The notes under the pieces: model-generated | The model's database searches: none | What the model was told of the DNA's origin: nothing | What the model saw: the letters and a program-made list of their open reading frames with translations, nothing else | DNA from: Vicia villosa | Lineage: Eukaryota > Streptophyta > Magnoliopsida > Fabales > Fabaceae | Direction of reading: 5' to 3' | DNA length: 64,000 nt | Assembly (NCBI RefSeq): GCF_029867415.1 | Contig: NW_026705217.1 | Span: 496,001-560,000, forward strand | In this document: one piece after another, positions 33,799 to 45,206 of the stretch | Numbering within the stretch: the stretch's first letter is position 1 | How the letters are laid out: each line of letters opens with the position of its first letter | Translations under genes and position numbers: made by a program

Positions 33799-33906
33799 AT
33801 TCCCTACACATAACTCTGATCACATGAATCTGATTACACAATACACTCTCACCTTACCTCACTCTACATTTACATCACTTTATATTTACAACACCTCCCT
33901 CTTAAA

Positions 33907-33908
<2 letters not shown>

Positions 33909-33944
<36 letters not shown>
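33909..33944. repeat. (TA)n tract, about 36 bp
   Basis: Pure AT repeat between the 1.25-kb unit and MITE copy II. Confidence 0.97.
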
Positions 33945-33946
<2 letters not shown>

Positions 33947-33983
33947 AACGAGAATGAGTATGTTATATAAGAATGAGAATTTA
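33945..33983 (+). repeat. MITE-like repeat copy II, left part
   Basis: TCAAACGAGAATGAGTATG onward, the inverse of 27400-27355 in copy I. It is cut by the solo LTR; its continuation is at 46704. Confidence 0.85.
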
Positions 33984-34903
33984 TGTAACACCCCACACAT
34001 ATCATTCCCTAGGATAATAAGTGCATGGCATTAATGGTACTGAAATCATGCATAAATACGCAGCGGATATTATAATGTTAGTACAATGAGTACAAAACAA
34101 GCCGAAACAGTCATGGCCGAATACATAAGTATCAAGTACTAATTCATGAGTTCCAAAAGAGAGTACATAAACTCAAACATAAGGTACTGAAGCTGAAGGA
34201 ATAAAGAAAAGAAACAGGTCGTCGCCATCAAACATCACTGCAAGACTAAGTCGCCTTACCCTTGCCCTTGTCCTGTCTCGAAGATCCTGAAAAACAATAA
34301 TTGAAATGGGGTGAGATTACTAAATCTCAGTGAGCCTCCCTATCTTAAGGGTTTGCTCGGTTCTACAAGGTACATGCATCATAAACGGATTCACCTAGAA
34401 TCCGGGGTTATGCCTCACGTTTAGGTGCAAATACAAACAAGGGTATCACCACAATTTGGAAGTCCCTTAACTATCCAATAAGGCGTTCAATAAAACAACA
34501 ATTCATAATATGCAAACTCACATCCTTATGTGAGGAATCAAGGAGTTATACCCATCTGACTAGGCTACCTCTTCCACGTACCCTCGGTGAGTATCCAAGT
34601 ACATATATGTCGAAAGACTTGCACAAGCACAGCGCACGATGAATTCGGGTCATTCCTATATGGAATTCCACCCGAGATGAGTTAAGTTATACCATTACCT
34701 ACGTGGCATTTACAACCTCATCACCAAGCACGCCAGTGAGTTACCAAGTGGGAAACGCCATTAAAGACCCCGGTCTTGCTTCCACAGCAATGGTATTCAT
34801 CCTCTGGACGCAGGTGAGTAAACAGGTGCAATATGTCCTTTTCGACGTACAAGCCCACCGGGAGAAAGCCTAGTAACACTGTCTAATTGACGTTACTAGA
34901 GGT

Positions 34904-36113
34904 TGAAGGATAGAAAAACACTTAGAAAGGGGGGGTTTGAATAAGTGTAGCTTTAAAAACTTGACAGATAAAAATAAATTGCACAGTTATTTTTATCCTG
35001 GTTCATTGTTAACTAAACTACTCCAGTCCACCCCCGCAGAGATGATTTACCTCAACTGAGGATTTAATCCACTAATCGCACGGATTACAATGGTTTTCCA
35101 CTTAGTCCGCAACTAAGTCTTCTAGAGTATCCTGATCACAACCTGATCACTCTAGGAACAACTGCTTAGACACAAGCTAAGACTTTCTTAGAGTATCCTG
35201 ACCACCACGTGATCACTCTAATTACAACTGCTTAGACACAAGCTAAGACTTCCTAGAGTATTCTGATCAACACTTGATCACTCTAGTTACTTACAACTTA
35301 ATGTAATCTTTCTAAGAGTATTACAATGCTTCTTAAAAGCTATAATCACAAACTGTGATATTTCTCTTAACGTTTAAGCTTAATCTCACTAATATATTAC
35401 AACAGCAATGTAGTGAGCTTTGATGAAGATGAAGTTTCTGAGTTTTGAGTTGAACAGCGTTTCAGCAAGTTAATATTCACAGAATTTGGTTCAGAGTCGT
35501 TAACCTTGCTTCTCATCAGAACTTCATATTTATAGGCGTTTGAGAAGATGACCGTTGAGCGCATTTAATGCTTTGCGTGTTCCGTACAGCTTTGCATTTA
35601 ATGTTATACGCTTTTGTCAACTACCTCGAGCCTTGTTCACGCTGTGTCTACTGACGTTGCCTTTAATAGCTTCTAACGTTCCTTTTGTCAGTCAGCGTAG
35701 CCTGCCACTTGTACTTTCTTCTGATCTGATGTTTGTAAATACAACGTTTGATTATCATCAGAGTCAAACAGCTTGGTGCAAAGCATCTTCTGATCTTCTG
35801 ACCTTGAAGTGCTTCTGAGCGTGATACCATCAGAACTTCAGTGCTTCTGATCTCATGTTCTTCTGATGCTTCCATAGACCCATGTTCTGATTCTGCTTCG
35901 ACCATCTTCTGATGTCTTGCCAGACCATGTTCTGATGTTGCATGCTGAACCTTCTGAGTCAAAGCTTCTGAGCGCTGATTTATGCATACTCTATATATAT
36001 TTCCTGAAAAGGAAATTGCATTGGATTAGAGTACCATATTATCTTAAGCAAAATTCATATTATTGTTATCATCAAAACTAAGATAATTGATCAGAACAAA
36101 TCTTGTTCTAACA
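34904..36113 (-). repeat. 3' LTR of element 2
   Basis: 1,210 bp; minus-strand start TGTTAGAACAAG at 36113 and end TCCTTCA at 34904. Differs from the 5' LTR near 34997, 35818 and 35851 by eye. Confidence 0.95.
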
Positions 36114-36127
36114 ATCTCCCCCTTTTT
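36114..36127 (-). other. Polypurine tract of element 2
   Basis: AAAAAGGGGGAGAT on the minus strand next to the 3' LTR. Three further GGGGGAGAT tracts lie at about 36228-36280. Confidence 0.85.
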
Positions 36128-36335
36128 GATGATGACAAAAACATATATAAATGATATGAATTTGCGATCAGAAAGAGCAGACGGCAAAAGACAAATTACA
36201 CAGCTATAGCATAAGCATGTGAATATGTCTCCCCCTGAGATTAACAATCTCCCCCTGAGATAAATAATCTCCCCCTGAAATAAATACTCGAAGAACTTTA
36301 ATAAAAGACTTCCCTGATTATTTCGGTAGAGACGA

Positions 36336-36675
36336 TCACATAAGCTTCTGTCTTCAGAGAATTCATAGCTTCTGACTTCTGCTTCCATTGGACAGCTTCA
36401 GAACTTGAATTTCTTTAGATCCCTAGAACACTCATAGCTTCTGATTCCTGCTTCCATCTAGGACAGCTTCAGAACTTGAATTTCTTTGATCTTCAGAACA
36501 TTCCCAGCTTCTGATTCCTGCTTCCATCTAGGACAGCTTCAGAACTTGAATTTCTTTGATCTTCAGAACATTCACAGCTTCTGATTTCTGCTTCCATTTA
36601 GGACAGCTTCAGAACTTGAGTTTTCTGGATCTTTAGAACATTCACAGCTTCTGATTTCTGCTTCCCTCGGATAGC
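36336..36675 (-). repeat. About 70-bp tandem repeats of element 2
   Basis: Four to five units, the inverted counterpart of 23879-24209 in element 1, with the same number of units as far as could be judged. Confidence 0.85.
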
Positions 36676-37526
36676 TTCAGAGCTTTGAATTTCTACCAAC
36701 ATCACTTCATGCTAGATTTGTATCAGAACATTGTTGAATGTACCAGAGCATCATCAGAGCATCTCTACATCCTGAAATGTTACAGAACAAAAACTAAACG
36801 ACAAAAGTCAGCATGAACGAGTCAGAACATAAAATGTATATTAGAACACATGATATGTATCAGAGCCATATAGGCTAAAATAATGTATCAGAGCAAATAG
36901 AATTTTGTCAAAGCAAATAGACAAATTTTGGATCAAATTCTATTATTAGTGCTTCTGATTCTGAAGCTTGACAGCACTCAGCTTGCTTCAGTTTCCATAA
37001 GCTTATTCTTTTTACAGAATTAACGCTTCTTATGGTTTTGCTTCTTGTGTTTGCTTTGAAGATTTTCTTCACTTCTTTATACCTGCAAAACACTTAAACC
37101 TTATAGAACTTGCAGTTCTTGTTAGTAAATGTGTGGGAGCTTTACCCAGCAACTGATAGATTAATCAAATCATTTATCATTTATCTTCTCCCCCTTTTTG
37201 TCATAACATCAAAAAGAATATTCTAAAAGATTCAGATGTATAAAACGACAAATAAAATCACTGGAATGTAAAAAAACAAAGAAACTTTTCATTGATAATC
37301 AAAAGATATTACAAAAGTTCTTATGTTTAACAAGATGAGAAACATTCCTAGCAAATACATAAAAAGTCATCCCAAGAGGAAATGACTACAAAAATTAAAA
37401 ACAAAACCCTAGCAAGACACAATCTGTGTCAACCCATCAAGAATCCCTGTGGTCTTCTTGTCTTTTCAGACTAGAACCTCCACTGTAGGAGAGATTCAAG
37501 AGACCAGGGAGGAAGTGAGGGACAGT

Positions 37527-37721
37527 TCACAGACAGGGAGCTAATGTTGCAAACGGGCTCCAGTGACTCAAGAAGGTCTTCTTCCTTTGGATAAATGTTG
37601 ATAACAGCATTGAAGAAGAGATCTGTCTTGAAAGAGACTTGGAGAGCCATCCCAAGATATGCTTCACATCCGGTAACTGAGTAACCCTTCCATCCGTTCT
37701 CATTGAGTTGAGAGAATTCAT
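37527..37721 (-). pseudogene. Env-like region of element 2, short ORF
   Basis: 64 codons from an ATG at 37721. Its leader (38040-37722) shares the GCGCGCGTGCA box and the first 150 bp with element 1, then diverges, and has a TATTTAAAT near 37853, about 130 bp upstream. The encoded peptide is unlike the Ser/Pro-rich start in element 1 and matches nothing recognised. Most of the env-like gene is deleted. Confidence 0.4.
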
Positions 37722-38240
37722 GATGAACGCTAGGTTTGAACTAGGAATTTTTTAAAGAGAAAAATAAAAAGACTTTGTTTGAGCAAGAAAGGAAATAGAA
37801 GAGAGAGAGAAAAAACTCGATGAGGAATGCAAAGGAACGAAGGATTTAAATAGACAAAAAAAATGAAAAAGTACAATAGAGAAAAAGTAAGAGGAAAGGA
37901 GAAGCGTTTGAAGAGTAAAAAAAAATGATGAATAGCATTTAATGTTACGTGACATGAGGAGAGATAATAAAGACAAATGAGGTGACTTGCACAGTTACCT
38001 ATGGTCGGCGTCCCTTCAACTGCACGCGCGCTTATCCATGAACAGTAAAGACAGGTTTACCATCCCGAGATAAAACGTTACAGCTGTTTTGCTTTTAAAG
38101 AGGTTCTGAATCAACTTAGACAATGAAACGTTAGTAATAACTGAATCATAATTTCTAATTGATTTCAATCAGAACTTATGATTAACAAATAATCCACTTT
38201 CATTTCAGAAGATACTCATACATAAGAACTTCTCATCTTC

Positions 38241-41200
38241 TCATTCTGGGCATAAATCCATACTGATGTTCTTCAGAATGAACTTAAACCTATCTTCAGC
38301 CAGGGGTTTTGTAAAGATATCAGCCCATTGATGGTCTGTATCCACAAAGTTTAAAGATAGAACACCCTTCTGAACATAGTCCCTTATGAAATGATGTTTA
38401 ATCTCAATATGTTTAGCTTTTGAATGAAGAATAGGATTCTTAGATAAACATATAGCAGAAGTATTATCACAGAATATAGGAATGTTACTCTCATATATCT
38501 GATAATCTTCTAGCTGACTCTTCATCCAGAGCATCTGTGTACTACAACCAGCAGCAGAGACATATTCTGCTTCTGTTGTTGATAGAGCAATAGTTGCTTG
38601 CTTCTTGCTATACCAGGAGATCAAATGACTTCCAAGAAATTGACAACTTCCTGAAGTACTCTTTCTTTCAATTCTGTCTCAAGCATAGTCAGCATCGCAG
38701 AATCCTACTAAGTTGTATTCTTTAGATTTTCTGTAAACTAAGCCAACATTAGTAGTACCTTTCAGATACCTTAGAATTCTCTTAACAGCAGTTAAATGAG
38801 ATTCTCTAGGGTCTGATTGGAATCTAGCACACAAACAAACACTGAAAAGAATGTCAGGTCTAGAAGCAGTCAAATATAGAAGAGATCCAATCATACCTCT
38901 GTATAACTTCTGATCTACCTTCTTACTTACCTCATCCTTACCTAGGATGCATGTTGGATGCATAGGAGTTTTGGCTTCTTTGCAGTCTAGAAGATTAAAC
39001 TTCTTCAGAAGTTCCTTCACATACTTGGTTTGGTGAACATACGTTCCTTCTGATGTTTGATTTATTTGTATTCCAAGGAAGTACTTGAGTTCTCCCATCA
39101 TGCTCATTTCAAACTCAGCCTGCATAGACTCAGCAAACTCCTTTCCAAGTGTAGCATTAGATGTTCCAAAAATAATATCATCTACATATATTTGACCAGG
39201 GCCGGCCCTAGGGGTAGGCCACGAAGGCTACCGCCTAGGGCCTCACTTTTTTACTTTATATTTATATGATTTTATTAATTGATTTTTTTTTATAAAAAAA
39301 AAATTCAAATGATTTTTTATACTAGTTAAATAATACTAACACCTATTTCTAATATATAATATTTTCTCTATCATATTTGAACAATGTGTAGTTCATAAAG
39401 AAATAATTTGATTTATTTGTTTTAAAGATAAAATTAATATCATTTACTAGAACATATTTATTAATAGTAGTCAATAGAGTAGTTGAATAAAGTAAAAAGT
39501 GATAAATATGAATATAGTAGTGGAAAAATATTAATAAATGTTGCATTGATATTGTAAATGAACAATTACTTAAGACAGAAAAAACGCAAATGGAATATTT
39601 TTTATGAGACGAAAGAAATTACAATGTGTATTATATGATTTGTTAATTTAAAAACCACACATATAGATAATAAGTCCGAGTTCTTCTATATAATAGGAGA
39701 CTTAATATCAAAATATATATAGTTTTTTTTTATAATTTTGACATTGGTTTTTAGTTAAGATAATTAAAATACACTATTAAATGAAACTAATCATAATAAT
39801 TTAATAGTTTTACATCCTTACGTCTAAAATATATTAATTTTATAAAATTGTTTTTATTATATTAAAAATATTTAATTTAAAATTTCGCCTCAGGCCTCGA
39901 GATGTGTTGGGCCGGCCCTGTATTTGACAAATTAAAATATCCCTTTTAAAGGTTTTACAAAAGAGAGTAGTGTCCACTTTTCCTCTAGTGAAACCATTAT
40001 CCAGAAGGAAAGAACTTAAGCGTTCATACCAAGCTCTGGGAGCTTGTTTCAATCCATACAATGATTTCTTTAGTTTGAAAACATGATTAGGAGACATAGA
40101 GTCTTCAAAACCAGGAGGTTGATGGACATAAACTTCTTCATCTATATAACCATTTAAGAAGGCACTCTTAACATCCATCTGATAGAGAGTGATGTTATAT
40201 TGAGTGGCAAATGAAATTAATAGACGAATAGATTCTAACCTGGCCACTGGTGCAAAGGTTTCTGTATAGTCAATCCCTTCTTGCTGACTGTAACCCTGAG
40301 CCACCAGTCTGGCTTTGTTTCTTACCACTTCACCTTTCTCACTGAGCTTGTTTCTGAAGACCCATTTTGTACCGATTATATTGAATCCATCTGGTCTAGG
40401 AACAAGATCCCAAACATCATTCCTTGTAAACTGATTCAGTTCTTCTTGCATAGCAATTATCCAGTCTGGATCTTCTAGAGCATGATCAACAGAAGTTGGC
40501 TCGATCAAAGATACAAGACCTAATTGACAGTCTGCATTGTTCTTAAGGAATGCTCTTGTTCTGATTGGATCATCCTTCTTTCCAAGAATGACATCTTCTG
40601 AATGACCAGAAATGAGTCTGGATGATCTTCTGACAGATGGTTCTTCAGAAATGCTTAGATTCTCCAGAGAAGCTGATACTTGATCTTCAGATTCTTTGCT
40701 TCTGAGAAGCTCTGCTTCTGATGCGTTGCTTCTTGGCTCAACAACTTCTGATACATCAATATCACAATCTGCAAAATTATCAAACTGCTTTGGTTTTTCA
40801 GGACCAAGCTTATCATCAAACCTGATATTGATTGATTCTTCTACAACCAATGTTTCAGTATTGTATACTCTGTAGCCTTTTGAGCGTTCAGAATATCCAA
40901 GAAGGAAACATTTTTGTGCTTTGGAATCAAATTTACCAAGATGATCTTCAGTGTTCAGAATAAAGCATACACATCCAAAAGGATGGAAATATGAGATGTT
41001 GGGCTTTCTGTTCTTCCACAATTCATAAGGAGTCTTATTTAGAATAGGTCTGATAGAGATTCTATTCTGAATATAGCATGCAGTGTTTATTGCTTCTGCC
41101 CAGAAATGCTTAGCCATATGGTTTCATTGATCATGGTTCTGGCCATTTCTTGCAGGGTCCTATTCTTTCGTTCTACAACTCCATTTTGCTGTGGAGTTCT

Positions 41201-42166
41201 AGGACAAGAGAAATCATGGGCAATACCATTTTCTTTGAAGAACTTTTCAAAGAATCTGTTCTCAAATTCACCACCATGATCACTTCTAACCTTTATGATT
41301 TTACACTCTTTCTCAGATTGAATCTGAGTGCAGAATTCAAAGAACACTGAATGAGACTCATCCTTGTGTTTCAAGAACTTTACCCATGTCCAGCGGCTAT
41401 AATCATCAACGATGACTAATCCATATTTCTTCCCTCTGACAGATGCTGTTTTTACTGGGCCAAACAGATCAATGTGCAAGAGTTCTAATGGCCTTGAGGT
41501 AGAAACAACATTCTTGGATTTGAATGCAGGTTTGGAGAACTTGCCCTTCTGACATGCTTCACAAAGAGCATCTGATTTGAATTTCAGATTAGGGAGTCCT
41601 CTGACAAGATCCAGTTTGTTAATCTGAGAAATCTTTCTCAAACTAGCATGACCTAATCTTCTGTGCCAGACCCACTGCTCTTCAGAAACAGACATAAGAC
41701 AAGTCACCTTCTGACTCATAAGATCTTGCAGATCTGTCTTATAAATGTTGTTCTTCCTCTTGCCGGTAAATAGGATTGAGCCATCCTTCTGATTTACAGC
41801 CTTGCAAGACTTTTGATTAAAGATTATATCATAACCATTGTCACTCAATTGACTGATAGATAAGAGGTTATGTGTTAACCCTTCTACAAGAAGTACATTT
41901 GAAATGGAAGGAGAGTTACCAGACTTTATAGTTCCAGAGCCAATTATCTTGCCCTTCTGATCTCCTCCAAACTTGACTTCTCCTCCAGACTTAAGCACCA
42001 GGTCTTGGAACATAGACCTTCTTCCTGTCATGTGTCGTGAGCATCCAGAGTCCAGGTACCATGACATGTTGTGCTTTGTCCTTTTTACAGCCAAGGATAT
42101 CTGCAATAGGAATAATCTTATCCTTAGGTACCCACATTTTCTTGGGTCCTTTCTTGTTAGTTTTTC
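38241..42166 (-). pseudogene. pol: Pol of element 2, broken three ways
   Basis: Order PR-INT-RT-RH as in element 1, read right to left from about 42166. Protease DSG and the integrase with an intact RSDHGGEFEN and VVERKNRTL are open down to a one-base deletion near 41119 (MINETIW instead of MINETNMAKHFWAE). The frame resumes at 41117 and runs to the hAT insertion at 39920. RT resumes at 39188 with YVDD and reaches a TGA at 38681-38679 (GGA to TGA in DADYAGD). RNase H then finishes at 38241. Stops differ from those in element 1, so the two copies decayed independently. Confidence 0.92.
39197..39920. mobile_element. 724-bp non-autonomous hAT element
   Basis: Ends CAGGGCCGGCCCTA and, inverted, CAGGGCCGGCCCAA (12 bp shared), flanked by a perfect 8-bp duplication TATTTGAC (39189-39196 and 39921-39928). 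Both are diagnostic of hAT. The interior is AT-rich and non-coding, with CGCCTAGGGCCTC / CGCCTCAGGCCTCG near the ends. Element 1 carries the uninterrupted sequence at 21290-21313, which confirms the boundaries. Confidence 0.93.
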
Positions 42167-43910
42167 TCAAGTTCTGATTGAACTTGGGTTTAACATTGTA
42201 AGCAATAGGAGGAACAGCATGATAATTCTTAATGTGAGTTTCATGATATTTCCTAGGTTGTGTCACATGCTTCTTAGTGTGTGTAGTGTTAAACTTCTGT
42301 GCATGTGAAGTGAGCCTAATATCATGGGAGTGGCCAAATTTAAACTGGTTGTACAGAGGCTTGTATGATATTTTCATATCATCCACAGATTCAAGCTTGT
42401 ATGGGATTTCACCCTCATAACCAATGCCAACTCTTTTGTTTCCAGACACAGCATATATCATAGAAGCAAGTTGACTTCTGCCTATGCTTCTAGATAAAAA
42501 ATTTCTGAAGCTCAAGTCATATTCTTTCAGAATATGATTCATGCTAGGAATGGCTTTTTCTGTTTCAGAAGGAGATCCACTGTTTTTGGATAAATTTAAA
42601 ACTTTTTCCTTTAGTTCAGAATTTTCCAATTCCAGCTTCTTAGTTTCAAATTCAAATTGCTTCTTCAGCTTTTTGTATTTGATACTAAGATGAGCTTTGA
42701 GTTCCAGAAGTTCTGTTAGACTGGAAACTAACTCTTTTCTAGATAGTTCAGAAAATACCTCTTCAGAATCTGATTCTGATGTAGATTCTGATCCGTCATC
42801 TTCTGTCGCCATCATCGCACAGTTAGCCTGCTCATCTTCAGAGTCTGAATCATCTTCTGACTCATCCCAGGTTGCCATAAGACCTTTCTTCTTATGAAAC
42901 TTCTTCTTGGGATTTTCTTTCTGAAGTTTCGGACACTCATTCTTGTAATGTCCAGGCTCATTGCACTCATAGCAGACAGCCTTCTTCTTGTCAGATCTTC
43001 TGTTATCAGAAGATTCTCCACGTTCAAATTTCTTTGAACTTCTGACGCCTCTGAACTTCCTTTGCTTGTTCTTCCAGAGTTGATTTAGCCTTCTGGAGAT
43101 CAAGGACAGTTCATCTTCTTCTTCAGATTCTGATTCTTCAGAATCTTCTTCTCTTGCCTGAAAAGCGTTAGTGCATTTTTTAACATTAGATTTTAATGCA
43201 ATAGACTTACCTTTCTTCTGAGGCTCGTTTGCGTCCAGCTCAATTTCGTGGCTTCTCAAGGCACTGATAAGCTCTTCCAAAGAAACTTCATTCAGATTCT
43301 TTGCAATCTTGAATGCAGTTACCATTGGACCCCATCTTCTGGGTAAGCTTCTGATAATCTTCTTTACATGATCAGCCTTGGTGTAGCCTTTATCCAGAAC
43401 TCTCAATCCAGCTGTAAGAGTTTGAAATCTTGAAAACACCCTTTCAATGTCTTCATCATCCTCCATCTTGAAGGCTTCATACTTCTGGATTAATGCAAGA
43501 GCTTTGGTCTCCTTGACTTGAGCGTTTCCTTCATGAGTCATTTTCAAGGACTCATATATGTCATAGGCCGTTTCCCTGTTAGATATCTTCTCATACTCAG
43601 CATGAGAGATAGCATTCAGTAAAACAGTTCTGCATTTATGATGATTCCTGAAAAGCTTCTTCTGATCATCGCTCATTTCTTGCCTTGTCAGCTTTACGCC
43701 ACTGGCTTTTACCGGATGTTTGTAACCATCCATCAGAAGATCCCATAGATCACCATCTAGACCAAGAAAGTAACTTTCCAGTTTATCTTTCCAGTATTCA
43801 AAGTTTTCACCATCAAATACTAGTGGTCTAGTATAACCATTGTTTCCGTTGTGTTGCTCAGCAGAGCCAGATGTAGATGGAGTTGGATTTGCTTGAGATT
43901 CACCAGCCAT
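41991..43910 (-). CDS. gag: Gag polyprotein of element 2 (639 aa)
   Basis: Same architecture as the element 1 gag: copia gag N-terminus, acidic stretch, CCHC knuckle (CYECNEPGHYKNEC, at about 42975-42934) and coiled coil. It is three residues longer near the N-terminus (QHNGNNGY versus KYNGY). Frame intact. It overlaps pol by about 176 nt, with the same +1 relation as in element 1. Confidence 0.93.
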   Translation of the reverse strand: MAGESQANPTPSTSGSAEQHNGNNGYTRPLVFDGENFEYWKDKLESYFLGLDGDLWDLLMDGYKHPVKASGVKLTRQEMSDDQKKLFRNHHKCRTVLLNAISHAEYEKISNRETAYDIYESLKMTHEGNAQVKETKALALIQKYEAFKMEDDEDIERVFSRFQTLTAGLRVLDKGYTKADHVKKIIRSLPRRWGPMVTAFKIAKNLNEVSLEELISALRSHEIELDANEPQKKGKSIALKSNVKKCTNAFQAREEDSEESESEEEDELSLISRRLNQLWKNKQRKFRGVRSSKKFERGESSDNRRSDKKKAVCYECNEPGHYKNECPKLQKENPKKKFHKKKGLMATWDESEDDSDSEDEQANCAMMATEDDGSESTSESDSEEVFSELSRKELVSSLTELLELKAHLSIKYKKLKKQFEFETKKLELENSELKEKVLNLSKNSGSPSETEKAIPSMNHILKEYDLSFRNFLSRSIGRSQLASMIYAVSGNKRVGIGYEGEIPYKLESVDDMKISYKPLYNQFKFGHSHDIRLTSHAQKFNTTHTKKHVTQPRKYHETHIKNYHAVPPIAYNVKPKFNQNLRKTNKKGPKKMWVPKDKIIPIADILGCKKDKAQHVMVPGLWMLTTHDRKKVYVPRPGA

Positions 43911-43982
43911 CTTTAACTGAAGCGTTTTTCTCTTCCTGAATCTTTTCTAAACACGGTTAAGTGCTTGCACCTTAGAACCGGC

Positions 43983-43994
43983 GCTCTGATGCCA
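43983..43994 (-). other. Primer binding site of element 2
   Basis: TGGCATCAGAGC on the minus strand, two bases from the 5' LTR, identical to element 1. Confidence 0.85.
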
Positions 43995-43996
43995 AT

Positions 43997-45206
43997 TGAA
44001 GGATAGAAAAACACTTAGAAAGGGGGGGTTTGAATAAGTGTAGCTTTAAAAACTTGACAGATAAAAATAAATTGCACAGTTATTTTTATCCTGGTTCGTT
44101 GTTAACTAAACTACTCCAGTCCACCCCCGCAGAGATGATTTACCTCAACTGAGGATTTAATCCACTAATCGCACGGATTACAATGGTTTTCCACTTAGTC
44201 CGCAACTAAGTCTTCTAGAGTATCCTGATCACAACCTGATCACTCTAGGAACAACTGCTTAGACACAAGCTAAGACTTTCTTAGAGTATCCTGACCACCA
44301 CGTGATCACTCTAATTACAACTGCTTAGACACAAGCTAAGACTTCCTAGAGTATTCTGATCAACACTTGATCACTCTAGTTACTTACAACTTAATGTAAT
44401 CTTTCTAAGAGTATTACAATGCTTCTTAAAAGCTATAATCACAAACTGTGATATTTCTCTTAACGTTTAAGCTTAATCTCACTAATATATTACAACAGCA
44501 ATGTAGTGAGCTTTGATGAAGATGAAGTTTCTGAGTTTTGAGTTGAACAGCGTTTCAGCAAGTTAATATTCACAGAATTTGGTTCAGAGTCGTTAACCTT
44601 GCTTCTCATCAGAACTTCATATTTATAGGCGTTTGAGAAGATGACCGTTGAGCGCATTTAATGCTTTGCGTGTTCCGTACAGCTTTGCATTTAATGTTAT
44701 ACGCTTTTGTCAACTACCTCGAGCCTTGTTCACGCTGTGTCTACTGACGTTGCCTTTAATAGCTTCTAACGTTCCTTTTGTCAGTCAGCGTAGCCTGCCA
44801 CTTGTACTTTCTTCTGATCTGATGTTTGTAAATACAACGTTTGATTATCATCAGAGTCAAACAGCTTGGTGCAAAGCATCTTCTGATCTTCTGACCTTGA
44901 AGTGCTTCTTAGCGTGATACCATCAGAACTTCAGTGCTTCTGATCTCATGTTTTTCTGATGCTTCCATAGACCCATGTTCTGATTCTGCTTCGACCATCT
45001 TCTGATGTCTTGCCAGACCATGTTCTGATGTTGCATGCTGAACCTTCTGAGTCAAAGCTTCTGAGCGCTGATTTATGCATACTCTATATATATTTCCTGA
45101 AAAGGAAATTGCATTGGATTAGAGTACCATATTATCTTAAGCAAAATTCATATTATTGTTATCATCAAAACTAAGATAATTGATCAGAACAAATCTTGTT
45201 CTAACA
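43997..45206 (-). repeat. 5' LTR of element 2
   Basis: 1,210 bp with TG...CA ends, adjacent to the target duplication GAGGT at 45207-45211. Confidence 0.95.

Larger units (their letters stand above)
32653..33901 (+). mobile_element. 1.25-kb unit with 48-bp terminal inverted repeats
   Basis: Positions 32653-32700 (GAGGGAGGTGTTGTAAATGT...) and 33854-33901 are inverted copies with one mismatch in 48. Between them are a TATA box (32817), a 480-bp leader and a decayed ORF (33340-33798). The outer flanks do not show an obvious target duplication. It may be a second, inverted pararetroviral segment, or a DNA transposon of unrecognised type. The compact TATA context TTATAAAAGGAAG recalls pararetroviral promoters but is not proof. 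Confidence 0.55.
34904..45206 (-). mobile_element. Sirevirus (Ty1/copia) element 2, 10,303 bp with hAT insert
   Basis: Same family as element 1, in opposite orientation. LTRs of 1,210 bp lie at 43997-45206 (5') and 34904-36113 (3'), with about three visible differences. Target duplication GAGGT (34899-34903 and 45207-45211). Gag is intact (639 aa). Pol has a one-base deletion, a nonsense codon and a 724-bp hAT insertion. The env-like region differs from element 1. LTR divergence makes it somewhat older than element 1 but still recent. Confidence 0.95.
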
